In this document: positions 41,425 to 49,796 of the stretch, piece by piece
Layout of the letters: each line of letters begins with the position of its first letter
Position numbering within the stretch: the stretch's first letter is position 1
From: Paenibacillus tundrae
GTDB lineage: Bacteria > Bacillota > Bacilli > Paenibacillales > Paenibacillaceae
Reading direction: 5' to 3'
DNA: 64,000 bases
NCBI RefSeq assembly: GCF_030812775.1
Contig: NZ_JAUSTI010000004.1
Coordinates: 310,001 to 374,000 of the forward strand
Program-made: the position numbers and the translations under genes
Notes under the pieces: model-generated
What the model saw: only the letters and a program-made list of their open reading frames with translations
What the model was told of the DNA's origin: nothing
Database searches by the model: none

Positions 41425-42837
41425 ATGTTGAAAAAAATGATGTCTAACCCAATGATGATGTTCGTTTTATTTGCCATGTTAATCATGCTTTTGTCTGCAT
41501 GCAGTGGTACAAATAACAAACCAGCCGATCCAGTTGCTCAACCAGCTGAAGTCGAGACGAACACAACGCCAGTGCAGGAAGAGGAAGAGAACAAGGAAGA
41601 AGCTGTGCCGGTGCCAGATTTAGACGGTCGGGTTATTCGAATTTCTCACTGGTGGGATGCTACACCAAAAGGGGATTCAGAATCGGATGAGCTTGCCCGC
41701 GAGCGTATTCAAATGGTGGAAGAAAAGTATAACGTAAAGATCAAATATTTGAATACTGAATATTGGTCTACCTCTGAAAAGCTGTCTTCCTCTGTGCTCG
41801 CGAACGAGCCATTTGCTGAAATCGTCCGGGTTCCGGATGGATTTATCTGGGGGCTTATGCAGGGTGGTTTCCTGACACCGCTGGATGACTACCTTCAAGA
41901 TACTCGTGTGGAACAGGATGTGGTTAATGCTATGCGCTTTGGAGGCGACAAGGTGTACGGACTCGAAAGCTGGTATACACCTAATGATAGTGGCATGTTC
42001 TATAACAAGCGTATATTCAAGGAGGCTGGTCTGAAAGACCCGCAGCAATTGATGGATGAAGATAACTGGAGCTGGGATACGATGCTGGATGCGGCCAAAC
42101 AGCTCACGGTTGATCGTAACGGTGACGGTAAAATGGATCAATACGGACTGGCTGGAGCGCATTACGTACTTTCTGAGATGCTGGTCGCGAGCAACGGAGG
42201 CAAATTATATGATGAGCAAACAGGCACAGTGACGTTTAATTCACCCGAATCTATGGAAGCGCTTAATTTTCTGCATGGTCTGTACAATGAGCATAAAGTG
42301 GTGAAGGCCAATGGAGGTAACGACTGGGAAGATCCAGCCAAGTTCTTCGGAGAAGGCACCATTGCCATGTATCCGGGTGGACTCTGGGAGATCGAAGGTC
42401 GGATTCTAGATAAGATGAAGGATGAGTGGGGTTATGTATACATGCCGAAGGGGCCTCAAGCAGAGTCGTATTACGAACCATTCGGTCAGGCTACAGCTTA
42501 CGTTGTTCCAAAGGGAGTGAAGGACGCAGATGTGATCGTGAAGATTTGGGAAGAGTTACAAGACTTCGATAACTGGCAAGATAACCGTAGGCTCTCGCTC
42601 GAAAATATTTTGCCAGACGAAGCATCCATTGCCAACGCGATGAATGATAATGGCCAGGTGCAGCGTCTGTTTGGTGGTCGCTTCGGTGGTCTGGGCATTA
42701 AGGATCAACTGGACAAAGTAACGGAGAAATTCATCAAAGGCGAGATTACACCTTCAACAGGTGTTGCCCAGGTTATCGGACCTGCACAGGCTGCGGTGAA
42801 AAAAGTGTTAAGCGGGGAACAGTCTAAGAAAGAATAG
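41425..42837 (+). CDS. ABC transporter solute-binding lipoprotein (sugar type)
   Basis: A 470-residue family-1 extracellular binding protein. The signal peptide has lipobox LLSACS (Cys near residue 24), followed by a Pro/Glu-rich linker. GRVIRISHWWDATPKGDSES begins the binding domain; MFYNKRIFKEAGLKDPQQLM and AMYPGGLWEIEG are typical hinge regions. Captures an oligosaccharide outside the cell and passes it to the permeases encoded downstream. GGGAGG (41412-41417) precedes ATG 41425. First gene of the operon. Confidence 0.85.
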   Translation: MLKKMMSNPMMMFVLFAMLIMLLSACSGTNNKPADPVAQPAEVETNTTPVQEEEENKEEAVPVPDLDGRVIRISHWWDATPKGDSESDELARERIQMVEEKYNVKIKYLNTEYWSTSEKLSSSVLANEPFAEIVRVPDGFIWGLMQGGFLTPLDDYLQDTRVEQDVVNAMRFGGDKVYGLESWYTPNDSGMFYNKRIFKEAGLKDPQQLMDEDNWSWDTMLDAAKQLTVDRNGDGKMDQYGLAGAHYVLSEMLVASNGGKLYDEQTGTVTFNSPESMEALNFLHGLYNEHKVVKANGGNDWEDPAKFFGEGTIAMYPGGLWEIEGRILDKMKDEWGYVYMPKGPQAESYYEPFGQATAYVVPKGVKDADVIVKIWEELQDFDNWQDNRRLSLENILPDEASIANAMNDNGQVQRLFGGRFGGLGIKDQLDKVTEKFIKGEITPSTGVAQVIGPAQAAVKKVLSGEQSKKE

Positions 42838-42948
42838 TTCGATCGATCAACGTTAACAAACAGGACGGCCTCATTGCTGATTTCATCCCAAAATCGATAT
42901 GCGGGCCGTCTATCTAATTCACTACAGTCTGCTAAAGGGGGGCATCGG

Positions 42949-45861
42949 GTGAAGTTACCATTATCCCGAGTGACGCTTATCGTCGTTATGCTAATCCTCG
43001 TCATGGTGTACACGATATCCAGTTCCGGTGCAAGCGGCAATGCAAAGTCCGGGAATCGAACATCAGATCCGAGCCGTGTGATGCCAATCTCTGAATCTGC
43101 TTCTGAGGGTAGTTACGATTATTATTTGCAGAAATTCCAGGACGAGAAGCAGCCTTCTAGGGAAATTGTTATTCGCGGAGCTGACTACACAGCTGCGGAA
43201 GGAATGGAACCGAAGATGGTCACGGAGCTTGGTGGTGAGACTGGCAAGTTCATCAGAACAGAGGAGAGCGGTTCCGTGCAATGGGAAGTGGATGTTCCTG
43301 AATCGGGCATGTATCACATGACATTGCGTTATTACCCGATCCAGGGTAAAAGTTCCGCAATAGAACGTGAACTATGGATCGATGGCAAATTGCCTTTCAA
43401 TAATGCACGTAATCTGAGTTTTCATCGTGTATGGGTCAACGAGAAATCCGAGATCGAACAAGATAACCGAGGCAACGACCTGCGCCCACGTCAGACGGAG
43501 GCACCGATGTGGCAAGAATCGCTTCTGAGAGACAAGGAGGGCTATTATGAGGAGCCTTACCAGTTTTATTTTTCTGCAGGCAAACATTCATTGACGCTTG
43601 TGTCCACCCGGGAGCCTATGGTTATTGATTCGATCAGGCTACACCAGTATGAACAACCGATATCCTACGCAGAAGTGAAGCAGGAGTATGAGAGACAGGG
43701 ATATATGGAAACCAGTGGACACTTGATCAAAGTTCAAGGTGAGCATGCCAAGTACAAGTCATCACCAACGTTGTATCCAATCACTGATCGATCAAGCACA
43801 TCCACGGAACCGTACGATGTATCCAAAATCAGAATGAACACCATCGGCGGAAACAACTGGCGTGTGCCAGGACAATGGATTGCATGGGAAATGGATGTGC
43901 CGGAGGATGGACTATACAAGATTGCAATCAAAGGTAGACAGGAACTGCTGAGGGGGATTTATTCCACCCGTTCGCTGCAGATCGACAATAAGGTTCCCTT
44001 CCGTGAAATGATGCAAATTCCGTTCTTCTATGACTCGAATTGGCAGATGAATGTGCTTGGTAGTGAGGACGAACCCTACTTATTTCATTTGACTCAAGGC
44101 AAACATGAATTGCAGCTTGAGGTCAGTCTGGGAGCAATTGCGCCTCTGATCCGTCAGGTGGAAGCCAGTGTGCTCGAAATCAATGCGATGTATCGCAAAA
44201 TTCTGATGATCACAGGTAACGTACCTGACCCCTATCGGGATTATCAATTAGAGAAACAGATTCCGGATATGGTGAAGGTATTTCGCGAACAAAGTGACAT
44301 CCTAAATGCCGTATCTGAAGAGTTAATTCGTTTAACGAGGGAAAAAAGTGATAAGACCGCGATACTGACGAAAACAGCCTATCAGCTGGCCGATCTGGCT
44401 GACAAGCCGGAAACCGTGCAGAAGCGGCTGGGTCAATTCAAAATCAATGTAGGAAGCGTCGGCTCTTGGCTGCTGGAGGTACGCGAACAGCCGCTGGAAG
44501 TTGATTATCTGCTGCTTGCTTCACCTGATGTGAAGCTGCCGAAAGCGAATGATTCGTCCTTCCGAAAAGTTGGACACGAAATTTCGTCTTTTTTCCATTC
44601 ATTTTTCGAGGATTATGACACCATTGGCAGCACATCTGATGAAGACAAGTCTGTTACGGTATGGATTGGTACAGGCCGGGATCAGGCTCAGGTGTTGAAG
44701 GCCATGATTGACGATACGTTTACCCCGCTGACAGGCATTGGTGTGAACCTCAAGCTGGTGAATGCGGATGTTTTGCTGCGTGCTTCCCTGGCAGGAGAGG
44801 GGCCGGATGTAGCCATGCAGGTCGGAAATGATGTGCCGGTCAACTTCGGAATGCGGAACGCGGCAGAAGATCTGTCCAAGTATCCCGGCTATGACGAGTT
44901 AATTAGGCAATTCAGGGATAGTGCAATGGTTCCCTATAACTATGAGGATCAAGTATTTGCACTGCCGGAGCAACAAATTTTCAATATGTTATTTTACCGG
45001 AAAGATATTTTGGAACAGCTTGATCTGGAGCCGCCGCAGACATGGGAGGACGTCTACGCAATGATCCCGGTGCTGCAGAAGCATAATATGGAAATGGCTT
45101 TGCCGCTTGCCCAAACGACAGGTGTACCCGTATTGGAAGTGAACCGGGCATATGCCATGCTGCTGTACCAGATGGGCGGTTCGTTTTATTTGGACAATGG
45201 CTCCAGAAGCGGTATGGATACGGAAACGGGGCTGGAGGCGTTCAAGGAGTGGACGAATTTCTATACCAGCTACAAGCTACCCCTCACTTTCGATTTTCCA
45301 ATGCGCTTTAGAACCGGGGAAATGCCTATAGGGATTATGGATTATACCTTTTATAACTATCTGTCCGTATCTGCGCCTGAGATCAAGGGGTTATGGGAGT
45401 TCATTCCGGTTCCCGGCCTCAAGCAACCAGACGGAAGTATCAAACGAGATGTCGCGAGTGGAGGCACGGCGACCGTTATGCTCAAGCAATCGAAGCATAA
45501 GGATGCGGCCTGGGAATTTATGAAATGGTGGGTCAGCAAGGATGCACAGGTTCGATTCGGACGCGAAATGGAAGGTCTGATGGGAGCGGCAGCGCGGTAT
45601 CCAACAGCCAATATTGAAGCGTTGCAGGAGTTACCTTGGCCTGTCCGCGATTATCGAAGTCTGGAAGAACAATGGGAATGGGTTCAGGGGGTTCCGGAGG
45701 TTCCCGGAGGCTACTTTACGGGCCGGCATCTAGACAATGCACTGCGTGAGGTCGTCAATAACGGGACGAATTCCACCGATGCCTTATACGATTATGTGCA
45801 GGAAATTAACTACGAAATTCAGGAGAAACGAAAAGAGTTTAAATTGGACGGAATGCACTAG
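42949..45861 (+). CDS. Large ABC-transporter binding protein with N-terminal carbohydrate-binding-like domains
   Basis: A 970-residue exported protein. One N-terminal membrane segment (VTLIVVMLILVMVYTI) anchors or directs export; there is no lipobox. Residues about 60-420 hold two similar beta-sandwich modules (each with '..VPESGMYHMTLRYYPIQG' or '..VPEDGLYKIAIKGRQELL', then a SIRLHQYE-like end), resembling carbohydrate-binding modules. Residues about 550-960 are a second family-1 solute-binding domain (VWIGTGRDQAQVLKAMID, MLFYRKDILEQLDLEPPQTW). GTG 42949 lies after AAAGGGGGG; an upstream TTG at 42874 is less likely. Confidence 0.75.
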   Translation: MKLPLSRVTLIVVMLILVMVYTISSSGASGNAKSGNRTSDPSRVMPISESASEGSYDYYLQKFQDEKQPSREIVIRGADYTAAEGMEPKMVTELGGETGKFIRTEESGSVQWEVDVPESGMYHMTLRYYPIQGKSSAIERELWIDGKLPFNNARNLSFHRVWVNEKSEIEQDNRGNDLRPRQTEAPMWQESLLRDKEGYYEEPYQFYFSAGKHSLTLVSTREPMVIDSIRLHQYEQPISYAEVKQEYERQGYMETSGHLIKVQGEHAKYKSSPTLYPITDRSSTSTEPYDVSKIRMNTIGGNNWRVPGQWIAWEMDVPEDGLYKIAIKGRQELLRGIYSTRSLQIDNKVPFREMMQIPFFYDSNWQMNVLGSEDEPYLFHLTQGKHELQLEVSLGAIAPLIRQVEASVLEINAMYRKILMITGNVPDPYRDYQLEKQIPDMVKVFREQSDILNAVSEELIRLTREKSDKTAILTKTAYQLADLADKPETVQKRLGQFKINVGSVGSWLLEVREQPLEVDYLLLASPDVKLPKANDSSFRKVGHEISSFFHSFFEDYDTIGSTSDEDKSVTVWIGTGRDQAQVLKAMIDDTFTPLTGIGVNLKLVNADVLLRASLAGEGPDVAMQVGNDVPVNFGMRNAAEDLSKYPGYDELIRQFRDSAMVPYNYEDQVFALPEQQIFNMLFYRKDILEQLDLEPPQTWEDVYAMIPVLQKHNMEMALPLAQTTGVPVLEVNRAYAMLLYQMGGSFYLDNGSRSGMDTETGLEAFKEWTNFYTSYKLPLTFDFPMRFRTGEMPIGIMDYTFYNYLSVSAPEIKGLWEFIPVPGLKQPDGSIKRDVASGGTATVMLKQSKHKDAAWEFMKWWVSKDAQVRFGREMEGLMGAAARYPTANIEALQELPWPVRDYRSLEEQWEWVQGVPEVPGGYFTGRHLDNALREVVNNGTNSTDALYDYVQEINYEIQEKRKEFKLDGMH

Positions 45862-45873
45862 GGAGGGACTCTT

Positions 45874-46839
45874 TTGCAGAAGGCTAATATGGTGACCAAA
45901 ACTGGTTCTCAGCCCAAACGTACGCCTGCCGGCTTACCCGGGAAGTGGGAACTCTTTGTGAGAGATATGAAGCGGGATAAGCATCTCTATATCCTTCTTT
46001 CACCCTACATGTTGTTATTCTTCTTGTTTACCGTGTTTCCAGTCATGATCTCCATCTTCTTCAGCTTCACCAATTTCAACATGCTGGAGTTTCCAGAGTG
46101 GGTTGGTTGGGAGAACTACTCCAAGTTGCTCTGGAATGATGATGTGTTTTTGATCGGTCTTAAAAATACGATTGTTTTCTCGGTAATCACCGGTCCAATT
46201 AGCTACATTGCCTGCTTTGTGTTCGCCTGGCTTATTAATGAGCTGAATCCTAAGGTGAGAGCCTTCATGACACTGATCTTTTTTGCACCGTCCATCTCAG
46301 GCAATGTGTTTTTTATTTGGCAAATTATTTTCTCTGGAGATTCCTATGGCATTATGAACGGATTTCTGATGAAAATAGGCATCACCTATGAGCCAATCCT
46401 GTGGCTGCAAGATCCCAAATACATGCTTGCAATCATTATGCTTGTACAGCTATGGCTCAGCCTTGGAACCAGTTTTCTTGCGTTCATTGCCGGTCTGCAA
46501 ACCGTGGATCGCACCTTGTATGAAGCAGGAGCCATCGACGGGGTTCAAAATCGCTGGCAGGAGCTGTGGTATATTACGTTGCCTTCGATGCGTCCTCAGC
46601 TCATGTTCGGAGCTGTTATCCAGATTACCGCGTCCCTGGCCGTTGCCGAAGTGGCTACTGCGCTGGCAGGTTTCCCGAGCGTACAGTACGGAGCGCATAC
46701 GATTGTTACTCACTTGATGGATTACGGAACAATCCGCTTCGAGATGGGCTATGCTTCTGCCATTGCAACGGTGTTATTCAGTCTGATGCTAGGTTCCAAC
46801 CTGCTTGTTCAAAAGCTGTTAAAGAGAGTGGGGGAATAG
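45874..46839 (+). CDS. Sugar ABC transporter permease (LplB/YteP type)
   Basis: A 321-residue inner-membrane protein with six predicted helices. The EAA loop EAGAIDGVQNRWQELWYITL contacts the ATPase. TTG 45874 follows GGGAGGG; ATG 45889 is a possible alternative. It pairs with the permease encoded next. Confidence 0.85.
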   Translation: MQKANMVTKTGSQPKRTPAGLPGKWELFVRDMKRDKHLYILLSPYMLLFFLFTVFPVMISIFFSFTNFNMLEFPEWVGWENYSKLLWNDDVFLIGLKNTIVFSVITGPISYIACFVFAWLINELNPKVRAFMTLIFFAPSISGNVFFIWQIIFSGDSYGIMNGFLMKIGITYEPILWLQDPKYMLAIIMLVQLWLSLGTSFLAFIAGLQTVDRTLYEAGAIDGVQNRWQELWYITLPSMRPQLMFGAVIQITASLAVAEVATALAGFPSVQYGAHTIVTHLMDYGTIRFEMGYASAIATVLFSLMLGSNLLVQKLLKRVGE

Positions 46840-46842
46840 CAG

Positions 46843-47706
46843 ATGAAGATGGCCTTGCGTATGAAAAGGAAAATCAACAGATCCTGGCAGGTCGATATCT
46901 TGCTTTTCCTTTTGCTGGGCGGATTTGGTGCTTTTATGGTCATCCCGCTTATCTATGTGATCAATAATGCGTTTAAGCCCTTGGATGAACTTTTTATTTT
47001 CCCACCCACGCTGTTTGTACGGAATCCAACGTTTGAGAATTTTTCAGACCTATTTCAAGTGATGAAAAACTCATGGGTGCCCTTCTCAAGATATATTTTC
47101 AACACGGTGTTTATCACTGCGGCAGGCACGTTCGGACATATTATGCTAGCCTCTGCGGCGGCTTATCCACTGGCTAAATACAAGTTTCGTGGGCACAAAA
47201 TCCTATTCACGATCATCGTATTATCTCTGATGTTCTCGCCGCATGTTACGGCTATTCCCAATTACATGATCATGTCTACGCTAGGCTGGCTCGATTCCTA
47301 TCAGGCCATGATTATTCCTGCCTTCGCTTATCCGTTAGGTCTGTACCTGATGAAGCAGTTTATGGAGCAGATACCGGATGCGCTTCTGGAGGCGGCAAAA
47401 ATGGATGGAGCCAGCGAATATCGGATTTTCTTTCAGGTAGTCATGCCACTTGTCAAACCTGCATGGTTAACGCTGCTCATTTTAATGATGCAGATGTTGT
47501 GGGGAACGGATGGCGGTAGCTTTATCTACAGTGAGCAGCTCAAAACGATGCATTACGCCATGGGACAGATTGTCCAGGGGGGAATAGCTCGTGCAGGTGT
47601 GGGCGCTGCGGTTGCTGTCATCATGATGACGGTGCCGATCGTGACGTTTATATTGTCTCAGAGCCAAGTCATTCAAACGATGGCCTCATCCGGGATGAAG
47701 GACTAA
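46843..47706 (+). CDS. Sugar ABC transporter permease (LplC/YtcP type)
   Basis: A 287-residue permease with six helices and EAA loop EAAKMDGASEYRIFFQVVMP. It begins 3 nt after the previous stop, so the pair is translated together. Completes the first importer of the operon. Confidence 0.85.
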   Translation: MKMALRMKRKINRSWQVDILLFLLLGGFGAFMVIPLIYVINNAFKPLDELFIFPPTLFVRNPTFENFSDLFQVMKNSWVPFSRYIFNTVFITAAGTFGHIMLASAAAYPLAKYKFRGHKILFTIIVLSLMFSPHVTAIPNYMIMSTLGWLDSYQAMIIPAFAYPLGLYLMKQFMEQIPDALLEAAKMDGASEYRIFFQVVMPLVKPAWLTLLILMMQMLWGTDGGSFIYSEQLKTMHYAMGQIVQGGIARAGVGAAVAVIMMTVPIVTFILSQSQVIQTMASSGMKD

Positions 47707-47724
47707 GTGAGGGGGGTGTTAGAG

Positions 47725-49164
47725 ATGAAAGTAAGATCATGGCTAATCGTTCTGGCAGCTTCCCTGCTGATCTCCGGATTCGGACATAACGTGGCTCATG
47801 GGGCACCGTATGAGGGATATACCTACAATTACTGGGGTAATTCGGTCAAGTCTCCGATTGCTTTTCTCCCCTTCAGAGTGATCACGGGTACCGACGCCGG
47901 AACGGGAGCATGGCAGTCTCCAATGGATTTGTATGCTGCACATAATGGCTTGCTCTACGTCCTGGATTCTGGCAATGGACGAATTATTGTATTGAACGAT
48001 AAATGGGAAACGATGCGAGTCATCCAACATTTTGAGCATGAAGGCAAACAGGACAGTTTTCTGAATCCGGAAGGGTTGTTCGTTACGGAGTCAGGTCAGA
48101 TTTACGTTGCCGACACCGAGAACAGACGAGTCGTGGAGCTGAATCCGGACGGGACGTTTGTTCGTGCAATTGGGGCACCAGAGTCGGATGTCATTAGTGA
48201 TACATTTGAGTATTTTCCTAGGAAAGTGATCGTAGACAAGGCTGGACGCATCTATGTTGTCGGTCGGGGTGTCTATGAAGGATTGATCGAGTTTGATAGT
48301 GACGGTCGGTTTACGGGGTTTATGGGCACGAATCGTGTGCAGTTTGATCCGGTTGATCTATTCTGGAAAAGCGTATCCACCAAGGAACAGCGGGAAAAGA
48401 TGATTCGTTTTATTCCACTAGAGTTCAATAACGCAGATATTGATGAAGGCGGTTTCATCTATACAACGACGGCGGACAAAAACACAGCTTCGGCGGTAAA
48501 AAAATTGAATCCCTCCGGCATTGATGTACTTCGGGTCAACGGGGAATTCGCCCCGGTGGGGGACTTGAGTATTAATCGCTCCTCCTTCATTGATATTCAG
48601 GTATCCAGCAACGGGGTCTACCGTGCTCTCGATTCTACGAGAGGGCGTGTGTTCACGTACAACGAGGATGGCAACTTACTGTATGTGATTGGTCAGCTCG
48701 GTAATCAGAAAGGCACATTCAAAAATCCGGTAGCCATTGAAAGCTATGGCGATGCCATCTATGTGCTGGATCGTGATCTCGGCCAGATCACCGAATTTAA
48801 GCCGACGACATTTGGAGGTCTGGTAAACGAGGCCAATCGTTTGTACAGCTCAGGCAAGCATTCGGAAGCTGCAACGTTGTGGCAAGAGGTGCTGCGACTT
48901 GACGCCAACTATGAAATGGCCTATGTAGGCATCGGCAAATCCATGCTGAGAGAAGGGGAGTACAAGGAAGCGATGACCCACCTGAAGCTTGGCAATGATC
49001 GGGAATATTACTCCAGAGCTCTGGCGAAATATCGAAGGGAATACATGCGAGAATATTTCGGGATGTATATGACGGTGGCGATCGGAGTGCTTGTTAGCCT
49101 AATCCTCTGGCGCCGAATCGCTAGATCGAGGAATGAGAGGGGAGCCGGAGATGTCGCTAATTAA
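47725..49164 (+). CDS. Exported NHL-repeat beta-propeller protein with C-terminal TPR and membrane anchor
   Basis: A 479-residue protein: signal peptide to about residue 31 (VAHGAPYEG), then NHL repeats (SPMDLYAAHNGLLYVLDSGN, PEGLFVTESGQIYVADTENR, etc.), a TPR-like segment (HSEAATLWQEVLRLDANYEM), and a membrane helix YMTVAIGVLVSLILWRRIAR. Likely a surface sensor or scaffold for glycan capture; role inferred from the operon. ATG 47725 follows GAGGGGGG. Confidence 0.8.
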   Translation: MKVRSWLIVLAASLLISGFGHNVAHGAPYEGYTYNYWGNSVKSPIAFLPFRVITGTDAGTGAWQSPMDLYAAHNGLLYVLDSGNGRIIVLNDKWETMRVIQHFEHEGKQDSFLNPEGLFVTESGQIYVADTENRRVVELNPDGTFVRAIGAPESDVISDTFEYFPRKVIVDKAGRIYVVGRGVYEGLIEFDSDGRFTGFMGTNRVQFDPVDLFWKSVSTKEQREKMIRFIPLEFNNADIDEGGFIYTTTADKNTASAVKKLNPSGIDVLRVNGEFAPVGDLSINRSSFIDIQVSSNGVYRALDSTRGRVFTYNEDGNLLYVIGQLGNQKGTFKNPVAIESYGDAIYVLDRDLGQITEFKPTTFGGLVNEANRLYSSGKHSEAATLWQEVLRLDANYEMAYVGIGKSMLREGEYKEAMTHLKLGNDREYYSRALAKYRREYMREYFGMYMTVAIGVLVSLILWRRIARSRNERGAGDVAN

Positions 49165-49774
49165 GGAAATCAAATACTCTCTACATGTCGCTGTGCGTCC
49201 ATTCGACGGATACTGGGATCTCAAGTATGAAAATAAAGGCAGGCTGCGTGTGGCGTTACTGGTGCTGCTCGGTGTTACCGTAACGATGATTCTGAAACGT
49301 CAGTACGCCGGATATATCGTCAATGACAACGATCCACTCTCGTTGAACAGTATCAATGAATTCAAATATATCATTCTCCCCTTCCTGCTCTGGTGTATCT
49401 CCAATTGGTCACTGACCACGCTGATGGACGGAGAAGGCAAGTTCAGGGATATTCTGATCGCGACGGGATATGCCATGCTTCCGCTAATTCTGATTAACAT
49501 TCCAAATATATTGCTGAGTAATGTGATTACACTGCGTGAATCTTCTTTCTATTATCTGTTTGACTCCATAGGGGTCATCTGGTTTGTCTGGCTGTTGTTT
49601 GTGGGAACCAAAACGGTACATCAGTATTCGGTGATCAAAACGATCAGCACGATGCTGCTTACCCTGGTTGTTATGGGGATCGTTATCTTTCTGGGTCTGC
49701 TTTTCTTTAGCTTGATTCAACAGATTATCAGTTTTGTGTACACCCTCTATCAAGAGATCACGCTGCGCAAATAG
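49151..49774 (+). CDS. Yip1-domain membrane protein
   Basis: A 207-residue integral membrane protein with about five helices; LHVAVRPFDGYWDLKYENKG at the start and CISNWSLTTLMDGEGKFRDI in the middle are typical of bacterial Yip1 proteins. Overlaps the NHL gene by 14 nt, with GGGAG before ATG 49151. Function in the operon unknown. Confidence 0.75.
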   Translation: MSLIKEIKYSLHVAVRPFDGYWDLKYENKGRLRVALLVLLGVTVTMILKRQYAGYIVNDNDPLSLNSINEFKYIILPFLLWCISNWSLTTLMDGEGKFRDILIATGYAMLPLILINIPNILLSNVITLRESSFYYLFDSIGVIWFVWLLFVGTKTVHQYSVIKTISTMLLTLVVMGIVIFLGLLFFSLIQQIISFVYTLYQEITLRK

Positions 49775-49796
49775 GAGAAGGAAGGAGGTGTCGGAG

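Noticed and set aside
41677..42162. Minus-strand open frame inside the solute-binding protein gene
   Set aside because: Shadow of a gene with a clear family assignment.
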